Origin: Chloroflexi bacterium 54-19 | GTDB taxonomy: Bacteria; Chloroflexota; Chloroflexia; Chloroheliales; Chloroheliaceae | DNA length: 64,000 bases | Assembly: GCA_001898225.1 (NCBI GenBank) | Contig: MKTJ01000072.1 | Span: forward strand, 124,001 to 188,000 | Direction: 5' to 3' | Shown: piece by piece, positions 26,484-35,382 of the stretch | Layout of the letters: every line of letters begins with the position of its first letter | How positions within the stretch are numbered: the stretch's first letter is position 1 | Notes under the pieces: generated by a model | Told to the model about the DNA's origin: nothing | Databases searched by the model: none | What the model saw: only the letters and a program-made list of their open reading frames with translations | Program-made: the position numbers and the translations under genes

Positions 26484-27821
26484 TCAAGCTTTTTCTTTTT
26501 CCAGGGTCTGAACGGAGGAATGGCGTTTATGCCGGTCATACAAATTCATGAGAGGCGTTACCGAAATGCCGTGAACTACAACTGACACTGAAACAACCAT
26601 GAGAACAAGCGAAACGATTGGCCTGGCTAGTTCAAGGGGCAATCCATGGGTAATTGCATAGGTCAAATAGTATATTGAACCGACGCCCCGGATACCGAAC
26701 CAGCCCATAAGACCGCGCTGGGTCCAGCTTGTGGTGGTTGGCAAACCGGTCAGACCGACTATAACTGAAATTGGTCGGATGACCAGAAATAGCAGGGGTA
26801 TAAACCAGAAAATGTTCCAGCTAAAATAGGCCGGGGCTAACATCCCACCTAAAAGAAAAACCACGCATACTTCACCGATCCTTTCGAGTTGCTCATTGAA
26901 TCCAAGCACTGACTCCACCATATAGACCGGGCCTTTGGCCGGGTCAACAGCAATTTCTTCTTTGTCCTGTTCGGTCAGGGCCGTTAAGTTACTGACTTCT
27001 TTATCACCGCTAAACTGGCGTTCGATACGGCGCAAAGCCAAACCTGCCGCAAATACCGCCAGAAACCCGTAGCCATGGATAATCGTAGCGACACCGTAAC
27101 TTAAAGTAATAAGGCCCAGCCCTAAAAAATCGTCAAGACCAAGAGCGTGTTGGTGCTCCCGCCGAAGATATATCACCAGCCTTCCAAACAACGTCCCGAA
27201 CACGGCACCTATCCCGATACCGCTAATAACACTCCATACAACATCCACGGCTAGCCACTGCCAGCCAAAGTCACCCAGTTCGTGCAAATGTAAAAGACCC
27301 AACCCTAGAAGCACAAATGGAGTGGCGCTCCCATCGTTCAAACCGGCTTCCCCGGTCAGGCTAAATTTAAGTTTATCACTATCATAGGCGTTAGAGACCT
27401 GCACATCCGAAGCTAAAACCGGGTCTGTGGGGGCCAGGATTGCGCCAAGGAGAATCGCGGCCCCAAGCGGAAGTCCCAGGGCAAAGACGCCAGTAAAAGC
27501 CACCAGGGCAATCGTTATTATCATGCAGCCTACTGCCAGGCGCACCGGCAGTCTCCACCTGCGTTGTAGGAGGGGGGTTCTTAATTTAAGACCACCAGTA
27601 AAAAGAGAGATCAGGAGGACAATTTCTGTAACCCGTTCCAACAGTTCGGCCTGCTCAATCGGGTCAATATTGATAAAACCCAGGCCAACCGGTCCTAGCA
27701 GAAGCCCAATAGCCAGGTAAATAAGGGATGAGGTAAGGGGAAGGCGTTTAAGAACTGTACTTGATAAAGCCATAAAAATAAAAACGAAACCGATAATAAT
27801 AAACCAGAGGGTAAAGGTCAA
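26484..27821 (-). CDS. Na+(K+)/H+ antiporter, CPA1/NhaP type
   Basis: This 445-residue protein with about 12 membrane helices exchanges Na+ or K+ for H+. The CPA1 hallmarks are GAILAPTDPVLASDVQV and LTGEAGLNDGSATPFVLLGL, which carry the ion-binding Asp residues. A hydrophilic insert near residues 270-305 lies between helices. The start is a TTG at 27821 with AGGAG 7 nt upstream, which I accept as a real non-ATG start; the next in-frame ATG would cut into the first helix. It is convergent with the response-regulator gene. Confidence 0.9.
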   Translation of the reverse strand: MTFTLWFIIIGFVFIFMALSSTVLKRLPLTSSLIYLAIGLLLGPVGLGFINIDPIEQAELLERVTEIVLLISLFTGGLKLRTPLLQRRWRLPVRLAVGCMIITIALVAFTGVFALGLPLGAAILLGAILAPTDPVLASDVQVSNAYDSDKLKFSLTGEAGLNDGSATPFVLLGLGLLHLHELGDFGWQWLAVDVVWSVISGIGIGAVFGTLFGRLVIYLRREHQHALGLDDFLGLGLITLSYGVATIIHGYGFLAVFAAGLALRRIERQFSGDKEVSNLTALTEQDKEEIAVDPAKGPVYMVESVLGFNEQLERIGEVCVVFLLGGMLAPAYFSWNIFWFIPLLFLVIRPISVIVGLTGLPTTTSWTQRGLMGWFGIRGVGSIYYLTYAITHGLPLELARPIVSLVLMVVSVSVVVHGISVTPLMNLYDRHKRHSSVQTLEKEKA

Positions 27822-28060
27822 AATACTACTCCTACTCCTGACTAAAGGCTGGTCACGAGAGCTTCCTTATAAAATAATTGAACAGGGGAGCTTAAGGAGC
27901 AACTTATATACCAGTAGACAGGAGGGAAGAAAAAGGAAAGGTAAAGAAATCGTTGCTATCCAGGTACGGGGAAACACCTGCGCCAAAACTATCCACAAAA
28001 ATATTAAAGGCGGAAAGGAGAGAAAATTTGTCAGGATAAGGCCCTGGTGAATTTATAAAG

Positions 28061-28100
28061 ACAGGGTATCGTCATTTTCGTTAAAATGACGATACCCTGT
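28061..28100. repeat. Perfect 18-bp hairpin with CGTT loop
   Basis: Two exact 18-nt inverted arms (28061-28078 and 28083-28100) are joined by CGTT. There is no U-tract on either strand. It lies in the 442-nt gap between the antiporter and peptidase genes, both on the minus strand, about 160 nt beyond the peptidase stop. Its perfect symmetry suggests a functional RNA or DNA structure, or a repeat element. The rest of the gap (27822-28060) shows no gene. Confidence 0.7.
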
Positions 28101-28144
28101 TACTACCAGTTACTTCAGGCAGCCACACTTGAGGTCCGAAAATA

Positions 28145-28164
28145 ATGGTTTGCGTTCAAACCAT
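28145..28164 (-). terminator. Probable terminator of the S51 peptidase gene
   Basis: ATGGTTTG and CAAACCAT form a perfect 8-bp stem with the same CGTT loop as the larger hairpin nearby. On the minus strand it is followed by TATTTT. It lies about 100 nt after the peptidase stop. Confidence 0.5.
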
Positions 28165-28263
28165 AAAATAAAGATTGTGAGCGGGCGGTTCAATACACTG
28201 GAACAGGTGGCAATTATCCGGGGGCTACCGGCTCACGTAGCACACAAGAACGAACCAGTTATC

Positions 28264-28965
28264 CTAACTTACTTGAGGTGTAAACTGTTTCCAATTGCCT
28301 TCAGAAAAAACTTTGGCGTTTCCGTCAATCACCTGGATGGCCGTTTCATCGTCAATCGCATAGGTTGGCACCGGCATACCGGCAGCCCATTTTTCGGCGT
28401 GGGCCATGGTGTTGTAAGGCAGCATTTCGTGATCCAGGTGCGGGAAAATCGAAAAATCAACCAGGCCCAACGTTTCATCGCGACCACTACCACTAGCAGT
28501 GCCGGTGCCAGTTCCAGTGGGCGGAGTCCAGCCGACGAACCACTCTCCGATCCTGGGGGTCATTATCATGCTTCCGGCGCTCAATCCCACGTAAACTCCT
28601 TGCCAGGACGGCAAGAGGTCCGCCAGGCCGGACTGCCGCATCCAGTAGCACAGATACATGGGGTCGCCGCCATTCACCAGCAAAACATCAGTCTCCTGGA
28701 CCAGGGGAACCCAAAGCTCTCTACTGATGCCGGGGAGCGCGGTGAGTTCCAGCACCCCCATAGACTTCCAACCCAGCTCGCACATCGGAGTGGTAGCCTG
28801 TCCGGTGTAAAACTCCCAGGCGCGGATAGGACCATTGGGGATGGCGTAGGAGGCGGTGGAAATGCCCAGGGCACTGGCCTCGGCAATCGGTTTACCCAGC
28901 AGTTCGAGGAGCGCGTTATTGATACTGGGGTTTTTGATGCCAGCCGAGGTGAGAAGATATTTCAT
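28264..28965 (-). CDS. Peptidase S51 (dipeptidase E-like) family protein
   Basis: This 233-residue serine hydrolase of the PepE/cyanophycinase clan has the nucleophile elbow YVGLSAGSM (Ser 129) preceded by VNGGDPMYL. PepE enzymes cleave Asp-X dipeptides; this member's substrate is not known. A low-complexity Gly/Thr run (TGTGTGTASGSG, about 152-163) interrupts the fold and looks like an expanded repeat. AAGGAG precedes the ATG. A promoter candidate with an overlapping dyad lies upstream. Confidence 0.85.
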   Translation of the reverse strand: MKYLLTSAGIKNPSINNALLELLGKPIAEASALGISTASYAIPNGPIRAWEFYTGQATTPMCELGWKSMGVLELTALPGISRELWVPLVQETDVLLVNGGDPMYLCYWMRQSGLADLLPSWQGVYVGLSAGSMIMTPRIGEWFVGWTPPTGTGTGTASGSGRDETLGLVDFSIFPHLDHEMLPYNTMAHAEKWAAGMPVPTYAIDDETAIQVIDGNAKVFSEGNWKQFTPQVS

Positions 28966-29084
28966 GAAGCCTCTCCTTTGAGTTTAATTTTAGGGGAGCC
29001 TTTCGGCACCGCCAGGTTTGTCGCCGGTGAATTGCAGTGTCAAACCCCCAAAAGCTGAAAGGCTAAATTCGGCATTTCTACTTT

Positions 29085-29142
29085 ATCGGGTAAGATTAGT
29101 TCTTTTGTGCTAATTATACCCGATGAAGGTCATTTTTGTATA
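29085..29142 (-). promoter_or_regulatory. Promoter and dyad upstream of the S51 peptidase
   Basis: On the minus strand TATACA (29142-29137) and TATAAT (29118-29113) are 18 nt apart. ATCGGGTA (29085-29092) and TACCCGAT (29117-29124) form perfect inverted arms overlapping the -10, with inner TTAG/CTAA pairing. The dyad could be a repressor site, or the end of the upstream GerMN gene's transcript. No gene is seen in 28966-29298. Confidence 0.45.
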
Positions 29143-29298
29143 TACTTCACAAAGCCAGCTTAATAAAATCGCTGCCAGGAAATCTTCCCACGGCAGCCAG
29201 GATAGGAGAGGTATAAGCCTATACGTGAGGTACCGGCCTTAACCCGGACCTTAGCTCTAAAACCTTACCATTTTAATGGTACAAACTTTTCCCCCGTA

Positions 29299-30768
29299 TT
29301 ATTCACCTTCGATGGAGAGGTGCACCTCTTTAATCTCCTGGAATTGTTTAAGGGTCTGGGTTACCTGTTGCAAGATTAAATCCATTCTGCTCGAAATACC
29401 GTCGTAAGCCATTAACTCCCTTGAGAATTCGACGGTCGCTACGCCTTTGATTATTTCCAGGTGGCGTAAAGTTACCCTGGGTTCCCAACCGGGTTGCCTT
29501 CCGGGAAAGTTTAGAATTTCCGGAGCCGAGGGAAAAGCGGTCGTGTAACCGATATTGGTTGCTGCCGGTGGACCCCATAATAACTCTTTTAACGCCGTCA
29601 TCTCTAAAGATTGGCCTTCGGGAACATTTACGGCGGTTTCAAGTGGGACCACTACCGGGCTATCCCGGTTTACCACCCAGTAAAGTTTCATTGTTTGTAT
29701 TTCCGGGTCATTTGGGTTCAGGACCAGGATGCTTTGTTGCGCTAAAAGCTTGCCATCTTGCCTGTAAATTTCGAGGATAGCTGATTGCGTCGGTGGGGTA
29801 GGCGGTTGGGGATGAGCACCCCAGCCAAGATTACCGATTATCAGCCCTTTTCCATCTACACCGGCTAAGGCAGTAAAAGTGTTGGTTAGTTTAGTGCCAT
29901 CCTGCCAGCTCAACCTGGCTAAAAGTTGTTCACCGGGAAACCCGCCCCTCACAAAGAGATGTACCGGAACGCTTACCCTGGCGCCGGTTGCCGGGTTTTC
30001 AAACAGGCGGGTACCTGCCGGGTCAAAAAGCATAACCATATCGCTGCCAAGGTTGCCCCGCTCCACCTGCCACTCAGGCGGATTTAAGGGATCAAGAGTC
30101 AGGACAGACCTTTCAAAAGCCTGGATGGTGATAAGCCTCGATTCTCCATTTTTAACGGTCAGGACCTGTTGAACCTGGGTTAAAGGTAGACCTATGTCAT
30201 GCAGCCAGCCCCCTGGGAAGAGGTCGGCTCGATTGATATAATCCCAGAAGAAATTCGGGACCAGATAGCCGGGGGCGGGCCTGAGATACGAATCAAAGGG
30301 TATAAATTCGTAGCTGCCCTGCTTGATTGTCCCACCGGTAAAACCAGGAGGGGGGTCCTGACGGTGGTAGGGCAGGGTTGCGTTTTTCAGGTCGGCATAA
30401 GTCATGCTGGTATTATTAACCGGTCCCTGCGCGTTCTTCTCAATTAATTCAGCGGTTAGCCGCCCAAACATGAATTGCCAATCAGGGCTGGTGGCCTCAC
30501 TTCGATGGTCTTCCAACCGGCCTTTTTCAAAATATTGGGTGGGATGGTCGTCTATGGTTAACTGGCCTGTCAGAGGGAAACCTAGCACTCGGACGCTCTG
30601 GTGACTTTCATAATAGGCGGTGAATAGGGGGGCTACTTTGAAAAGCCCTATTTGGGCAGTCTGAGCCTCAACTCTGGCCGGGGAAGCCAACCCCACCAAA
30701 ATGGCGGCGGCTAATACGGCAACCAACCCCAGGCCCAGGCCTATTCGATTATTTTTCCTTTGCCACAT
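29299..30768 (-). CDS. Secreted GerMN-domain protein
   Basis: This 489-residue exported protein has a basic N-terminus and a hydrophobic signal stretch ending near SPARVEAQ. An LGFP-like segment follows (RVLGFPLTGQL...QYFEKGRLE...GRLTAEL), a style frequent in Chloroflexota. A middle beta-sandwich region comes next, then a C-terminal GerMN domain of about 120 residues (MTALKELLWGPP...LRHLEIIKGVATVEFSRELMAY). GerMN domains occur in spore germination proteins and in many non-spore envelope proteins. The ATG at 30768 has AGGAG 7 nt upstream; a frame 45 nt longer has none. It may work with the large hydrolase just upstream. Confidence 0.85.
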   Translation of the reverse strand: MWQRKNNRIGLGLGLVAVLAAAILVGLASPARVEAQTAQIGLFKVAPLFTAYYESHQSVRVLGFPLTGQLTIDDHPTQYFEKGRLEDHRSEATSPDWQFMFGRLTAELIEKNAQGPVNNTSMTYADLKNATLPYHRQDPPPGFTGGTIKQGSYEFIPFDSYLRPAPGYLVPNFFWDYINRADLFPGGWLHDIGLPLTQVQQVLTVKNGESRLITIQAFERSVLTLDPLNPPEWQVERGNLGSDMVMLFDPAGTRLFENPATGARVSVPVHLFVRGGFPGEQLLARLSWQDGTKLTNTFTALAGVDGKGLIIGNLGWGAHPQPPTPPTQSAILEIYRQDGKLLAQQSILVLNPNDPEIQTMKLYWVVNRDSPVVVPLETAVNVPEGQSLEMTALKELLWGPPAATNIGYTTAFPSAPEILNFPGRQPGWEPRVTLRHLEIIKGVATVEFSRELMAYDGISSRMDLILQQVTQTLKQFQEIKEVHLSIEGE

Positions 30769-30793
30769 TCTTTTACTCCTAAAAACAACAAAT

Positions 30794-30841
30794 ACCCTGG
30801 TCATTATTTTCATTGTAAAAAATAAACATAATGACCAGGGT
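30794..30841 (-). terminator. Terminator between hydrolase and GerMN genes
   Basis: ACCCTGGTCATTAT and ATAATGACCAGGGT are perfect 14-nt arms around a 20-nt AT-rich loop. On the minus strand they are followed by a T-rich run. It starts 26 nt after the hydrolase stop and ends shortly before the GerMN ribosome site, so it may also act as an attenuator. Confidence 0.65.
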
Positions 30842-30867
30842 TTAAGAGAGTAAATACCGGCTAAATC

Positions 30868-33483
30868 TCAATCAAATCCTATATTGTCGACCATAATGGC
30901 GCCGGAAGCCGTCCGGTCAAAAATAAGGCGAATTGTCGCTAATTGGGTCGGGTCGAACCGCCTATTAGCCGCAGTAAAGAGGCTGAACTGTACCTCATAG
31001 GTTTGAAGGACCTGCTCGACCGGACCGGCGGTGGCAAAACCGGCCAGCCAGGGCGCTTTTGTAAACCGGCTTACCAGGGAAGGGTGCAGTGGCCCGTAAC
31101 CGGTAGCGCTCAAGGGCACTCTGGCTGTATTTCCACTGGCGTCAAGCAACTCGATTGTAAAATCAACCGGCTGGAGGTTAGTCCCAGCCTGACCAAGTTC
31201 GAAAACTAATTGGGCATTTGAACCAGGGGCCGATTGCCCGCCAGACTTAAATTTTGCCGGCAAGTTAAGGGTGTAACGAGGGAGGTTTTCGGAAGAGTTC
31301 GGATTTGGATTCTGCCAGCTCAAAAAGACTGCCCGGTTAAACTGAGAGGATTGTTTGGTATCGCGGAAGGTTAAATTGGTTTCCTCCCAATTTGTGAAGT
31401 TTTCGGCCTGAATAGTACCTTCCTCTGAGCCAGCCGGGCCGGTCAGGGTTTTGGTGTAGTTATCAAAATTCGCCACCTGGTTTAAATTAGAGCTGGCGAA
31501 GCGGGTCAGGTAGATGTCGTCGGGCAGCCAGTCCCTGGCGGTATAGTGATTTTTTAGAAAAGCCAGGTAACCCTGCTTGCCATGAAGACTGCTTTCCATA
31601 AAAGAGGCGATATAGACCCTCGCGATTTGTTGCTGCTGCGCATCAGAGAGGATAGGTTGCTGGTTCAAGAGCAAGCTAAAGGGTAACGGTGAGTCAGCCT
31701 CGCCCCAGGCCGGGTTAAAGCGGCTGTGATTAGCCCGGTAAATATATACTGCTGTTTTGAAGTGAGCTTGGGTGCCCGTAAAATTTACATCCTTATACTG
31801 GCGAATACCCATATTTGTATCTACATCCGAATCGTGGCTGCCCTGAAGAAGCAGGTAATCGGTGTCGTGAAGGGTGACACCCTGGTTGAAAATCCGGTAT
31901 GTGTCAGCGGGAGCGATAGAAACAACGGCCTTAACAGGAATTTTAAGGGCTTCATATTCTTCGGTGGAAATATCGAGGTATTTACCCCAACCAGCAAACC
32001 CGGCGGCAAGGGCAACGGCTTCGCCGCCCCTGGAATGCCCAACCAGCCCAATATTGGTTAAATCAACCCTGTGGTAAAACGGGTTGGCCGCGTCTTGATT
32101 CCAGCTTTGCCAGTTCCGCAGGTGTTGTAACAGCAACCAGGCCCGGACCGGTGTTTCTTTGTGGTTAAAATCTCCAAAGGCCCAGCCGTTGAGGAAGTTT
32201 TCGTCCACCGATACCGCAATGTAGCCCCGGCTTGCCAGTAACTCACCCAGGTAAGCATACCCCCCGGTCGAATCATCGAGCATGGCGTGGTTGCCGTGGA
32301 CCAGCAAGACCAGCGGGAAAGGCCCGGAGTTCTCGGCTAATTTTAAGCGGGAAGGGTCGTGGTTTTCACCTGTGGGAGCAGGGTTGGCCGGTGCGAGTGG
32401 GGCCGGATACCAGACCTGACCATTTAAGGGCAGCGCATTGCTGCCGAAGCCCCAGGTCCAATCAAGCATACTCCCACTAAAACCACTCCATTCGGGCAAC
32501 AGTTTTGAGGCATCGACCGGGGCAGTCTTAAAAGCGACCCCGGCAGCATACTGGGACCGGTTCTGGTCCGTTCCGCTGCCATAGAAAAACGTCGCTACTT
32601 TGAAGGGACCGGGCAGACCGGGATTCGGTAAAGAGAGTTGGGCCACCGCCAAAGGGGGTGGGGTTTCCCGGACGAGATAATCGTCTGAACCGGGATAAAA
32701 AAGCCACCCAACCAGGCTTAGATTTAACAGCAAAGGCAGGCCCGCCAGGCTTAGCCGGACCGGAGTGGGAATGTATCGCCGGATAGCCGGTTTTGTGTCA
32801 GGCGAAGAAGGAGATACACGGGGTCCTGAAAGGGCTGCGTTGGCGGGAGCTTTGTTTGACATGGAGGGCGATTTAATAGAATAAAAAAAGCCAAAACCGG
32901 ATTTTACGGGGAGTGGCAGAGCCGCCCCGATAAAAGCGCCGCAAAACGTTTCAAAGACCACGAACAGCCATAGAAGGGTAAAAGAGGGGCCTTGCTGGCC
33001 TATCAAAAAGTAGAAAATGGCAAAAAGGAGCAAGACGCAACCGGTTCCCCTGACAAACCAAAGCGGCACCGCTTTTACGGCACGGGGGAGGATTTGGGCT
33101 TGCTTTTCGGGTACACGGGCTAATTGTAAGATCCAACCGATTAGGCGGCTAAAAAGCCTGATTATCAACCATACCAGGTCGGCCAGGGCCCCGCTCAAAA
33201 ATATAATAACCCCCACCAGAAACAAAGGGATTAGCAAATCCGGCAGGAAAGAGCCCCGCCCCAGGTGTTGAGGCCAGAGATTTAAAAAGAGATAAAATCC
33301 GGTGGAAAGGACCGCGCCAATCACCGCGCCCCGCCAGCTATGTTTAAGAAACCAGTTCGCCCAACTAAACAGGTGGAACCAGGCCGGTTTACTCTGGCTG
33401 GCCCTGGTGGTGGTCCTTGTTTCTCCTCTTGCAGTATCTTCATTTCTTTCCGTAACACCTTGAAGGCGGTTATTCAGGTTCAT
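30868..33483 (-). CDS. Membrane-anchored alpha/beta hydrolase with C-terminal beta domain
   Basis: This large protein of 871 residues from the ATG at 33483 (a GTG at 33528 is also possible) has five to six membrane helices in the first ~265 residues. An alpha/beta hydrolase domain follows, with the oxyanion region LLVHGNHAM (near 396) and the nucleophile GLVGHSRGGE (Ser about 484). At the C-terminus a ~200-residue beta-rich part resembles a carbohydrate-binding fold. The dienelactone-hydrolase/PAF-acetylhydrolase-like core suggests an esterase or lipase acting outside the membrane. The combination is unusual; no substrate is inferred. It precedes the GerMN gene on the same strand, but a terminator lies between them. 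Confidence 0.8.
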   Translation of the reverse strand: MNLNNRLQGVTERNEDTARGETRTTTRASQSKPAWFHLFSWANWFLKHSWRGAVIGAVLSTGFYLFLNLWPQHLGRGSFLPDLLIPLFLVGVIIFLSGALADLVWLIIRLFSRLIGWILQLARVPEKQAQILPRAVKAVPLWFVRGTGCVLLLFAIFYFLIGQQGPSFTLLWLFVVFETFCGAFIGAALPLPVKSGFGFFYSIKSPSMSNKAPANAALSGPRVSPSSPDTKPAIRRYIPTPVRLSLAGLPLLLNLSLVGWLFYPGSDDYLVRETPPPLAVAQLSLPNPGLPGPFKVATFFYGSGTDQNRSQYAAGVAFKTAPVDASKLLPEWSGFSGSMLDWTWGFGSNALPLNGQVWYPAPLAPANPAPTGENHDPSRLKLAENSGPFPLVLLVHGNHAMLDDSTGGYAYLGELLASRGYIAVSVDENFLNGWAFGDFNHKETPVRAWLLLQHLRNWQSWNQDAANPFYHRVDLTNIGLVGHSRGGEAVALAAGFAGWGKYLDISTEEYEALKIPVKAVVSIAPADTYRIFNQGVTLHDTDYLLLQGSHDSDVDTNMGIRQYKDVNFTGTQAHFKTAVYIYRANHSRFNPAWGEADSPLPFSLLLNQQPILSDAQQQQIARVYIASFMESSLHGKQGYLAFLKNHYTARDWLPDDIYLTRFASSNLNQVANFDNYTKTLTGPAGSEEGTIQAENFTNWEETNLTFRDTKQSSQFNRAVFLSWQNPNPNSSENLPRYTLNLPAKFKSGGQSAPGSNAQLVFELGQAGTNLQPVDFTIELLDASGNTARVPLSATGYGPLHPSLVSRFTKAPWLAGFATAGPVEQVLQTYEVQFSLFTAANRRFDPTQLATIRLIFDRTASGAIMVDNIGFD

Positions 33484-33575
33484 ACTACATTTTCCGCTTT
33501 TCTCTCTTAGCTGTCGCCGGGTTTTCACTCCCGTTTTTCATAAAGCCTGCCAAATTAAGGTAAATGTATTAAGGC

Positions 33576-34310
33576 TCAGGTCAGCCTGGGACGCCGGCTG
33601 ACCATCATGATTTCGTAATCTTCCACCGATAGAGGCTTTTTCCCAAAACCCCCGGCAATACAGCCGTAACCGGCTTCCACTTCAAAACCGGTTTCTTCGA
33701 GTAAGAATTTAAGCTCTCGATAAGTAAAAGAAGTGGTATAAATAGTTACCTCCCGGCGACGTCCCTGAGAATTGGTGAAGGTCGGATGTTGTTCTTCCGT
33801 ACAGGTATAGGAGTCGAAGATACTTTCCTGGGAAAGGTTGCGCGCAACAAACAGGGCATTCAAAGCAGTCAGCACAAAACGGCCGCCGGGTTTTAGAGCC
33901 TTAAAGACACCTTGCAACACCTGGCGGTGATCTGTTTCATCACCTGCCAGGCCGAAGGCCCCTTCACACAAACAAATTGCGGCATCAAATTCCTGGTAAT
34001 ATTCCATAAAGCGGGCATCCGCCAGCTCAAACCGGGCTGCCAGACCCTCTTTGCGAGCCTCTTTGGTGGCGATTTCGATAAAAGCGCTGGATACATCAAC
34101 TCCGGTTGGGTGAAACCCCCGCCGAGCCAGTTCGAGGCTATGGCGGCCCGGACCGCAACCTACATCAAGAATCGCGGCCCCCTTTGGTAACTGGAGTAAC
34201 TCGACGAGAAAATTAACCTCGTCGTAAGTGCCCTTGGTAAAGTCAAAATCAAGATAACTTTCCCCCAGAAAGTTACCGATAGAAGCGTAAAATGTTCCCT
34301 GGTACTTCAT
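33576..34310 (-). CDS. Class I SAM-dependent methyltransferase
   Basis: This 244-residue Rossmann-fold methyltransferase carries motif I ILDVGCGPGRHSLELARRG (about 46-64), an acidic loop GVDVSS, and FDAAICLCEGAFG before motif post I. The substrate is unknown; the fold is the general Methyltransf_25 type. AGAGG lies about 11 nt before the ATG. It is 97 nt downstream of a second, unrelated methyltransferase gene on the same strand. Confidence 0.88.
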   Translation of the reverse strand: MKYQGTFYASIGNFLGESYLDFDFTKGTYDEVNFLVELLQLPKGAAILDVGCGPGRHSLELARRGFHPTGVDVSSAFIEIATKEARKEGLAARFELADARFMEYYQEFDAAICLCEGAFGLAGDETDHRQVLQGVFKALKPGGRFVLTALNALFVARNLSQESIFDSYTCTEEQHPTFTNSQGRRREVTIYTTSFTYRELKFLLEETGFEVEAGYGCIAGGFGKKPLSVEDYEIMMVSRRPRLT

Positions 34311-34407
34311 AACTTTTAGCTACCTCTTAACTTTCTGATGGTTTTCATTGGTGGAGAAGCGGTCCTGAACCCCCGAGGTTTTAACCGGCCAAACCTGGTA
34401 AATTGAG

Positions 34408-35229
34408 TTAAACCAATTTGCGGGCTGAAAGGGTAAAAAGAGTTTTTGCAGGTTGCGCGGTCCGGGCAAACTCCAGTTGTTTAATCGAGATTAAGACATC
34501 ATCCAGGTCAGTTTCGTTTTCAATTTGATAGCGCACCAAATCTTCATAAAGAATTATTGCATCAGGCAATTCCTGCCATTTAACCTCTTTTACCAGGCCG
34601 GAATCCTCAAAAAGTTTGCCCCACCACGCGGGCGAGTGCATTTTCGAGAAATCGGCTTCCCAAACATTTATGTCCGTTCCGGGCAGGAAGTAGTTATAGA
34701 CAGCCGGGGGGTCAGACAGTTCTTCGGCGTTGAACTCCCGGCTCAGCGTCTCCATTCCCATACCAATGAGGCCACCGGGTTTTAGAAACTTAAGCAAATG
34801 GCTTAAAAAGGTCTGGCTGCCTCCATAAAAGTTAAGGGAGTTCTGGCAAAAAATTTTGTCAAAGTAGCCCTGAGCAAAGGGCAAAGGGCCGGCAATATCC
34901 AGGTTTAAGGGTATTATTTGATTCCGGTAGCCTTCCCGGTTAAATTTCTCGTTCAAATAGTCGACCGGGGTCCATAAGTCCAGGGCAACAACCTGCACCC
35001 CAAAAGTCCGGGCAAGATAGACCGAAGAAGCGCCTTTGCCACAACCCAGGTCCAACACAATTTCACCGGGTTTTAGCTCCATATTCCTGGCTATAAGAGC
35101 GGTCAGGTAAAGAGCGCCTCCGCCAAAAGTATCATTATAGATTTCATTTCGAGAATAACGGGCAAGTTCGGGATATTTCGACCGGTCTGGAACCCGGTAG
35201 TGCGAAGGTACGGGAGGAAATTGAGCCAT
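34408..35229 (-). CDS. Class I SAM-dependent methyltransferase
   Basis: This 273-residue enzyme has motif I IVLDLGCGKGASSVYLAR and, after the acidic VVALDLW, a LNLDIAGPLPFAQGYFDKIFCQNSLNFYGG segment. It resembles small-molecule (UbiE/MerR-adjacent) methyltransferases more than rRNA enzymes. The ribosome site is weak (AAGG, about 10 nt upstream). It is the first gene of a minus-strand pair, and the gap to the vanS-like gene carries a terminator. No target is assigned. Confidence 0.88.
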   Translation of the reverse strand: MAQFPPVPSHYRVPDRSKYPELARYSRNEIYNDTFGGGALYLTALIARNMELKPGEIVLDLGCGKGASSVYLARTFGVQVVALDLWTPVDYLNEKFNREGYRNQIIPLNLDIAGPLPFAQGYFDKIFCQNSLNFYGGSQTFLSHLLKFLKPGGLIGMGMETLSREFNAEELSDPPAVYNYFLPGTDINVWEADFSKMHSPAWWGKLFEDSGLVKEVKWQELPDAIILYEDLVRYQIENETDLDDVLISIKQLEFARTAQPAKTLFTLSARKLV

Positions 35230-35318
35230 TTTATTTTGCCTTAGCCTTTTTTAACTTCTTTATATTGCTTTTACTGATAATGATATTTAGGTTATGTGAA
35301 AACAGGGGTTAAAAGAAT

Positions 35319-35344
35319 AAAAAAATGCGTGCTGAAAAGCACGC
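35319..35344 (-). terminator. Terminator of the vanX-vanR-vanS-like unit
   Basis: GCGTGCT and AGCACGC form a perfect 7-bp GC-rich stem with a 4-nt loop. On the minus strand it is followed directly by ATTTTTTTATT. It lies about 40 nt after the kinase stop and is a classic intrinsic terminator. Confidence 0.9.
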
Positions 35345-35382
35345 GAAGCGGAAAATGAGGGGATTGCGGTCCCTATTGAAAA

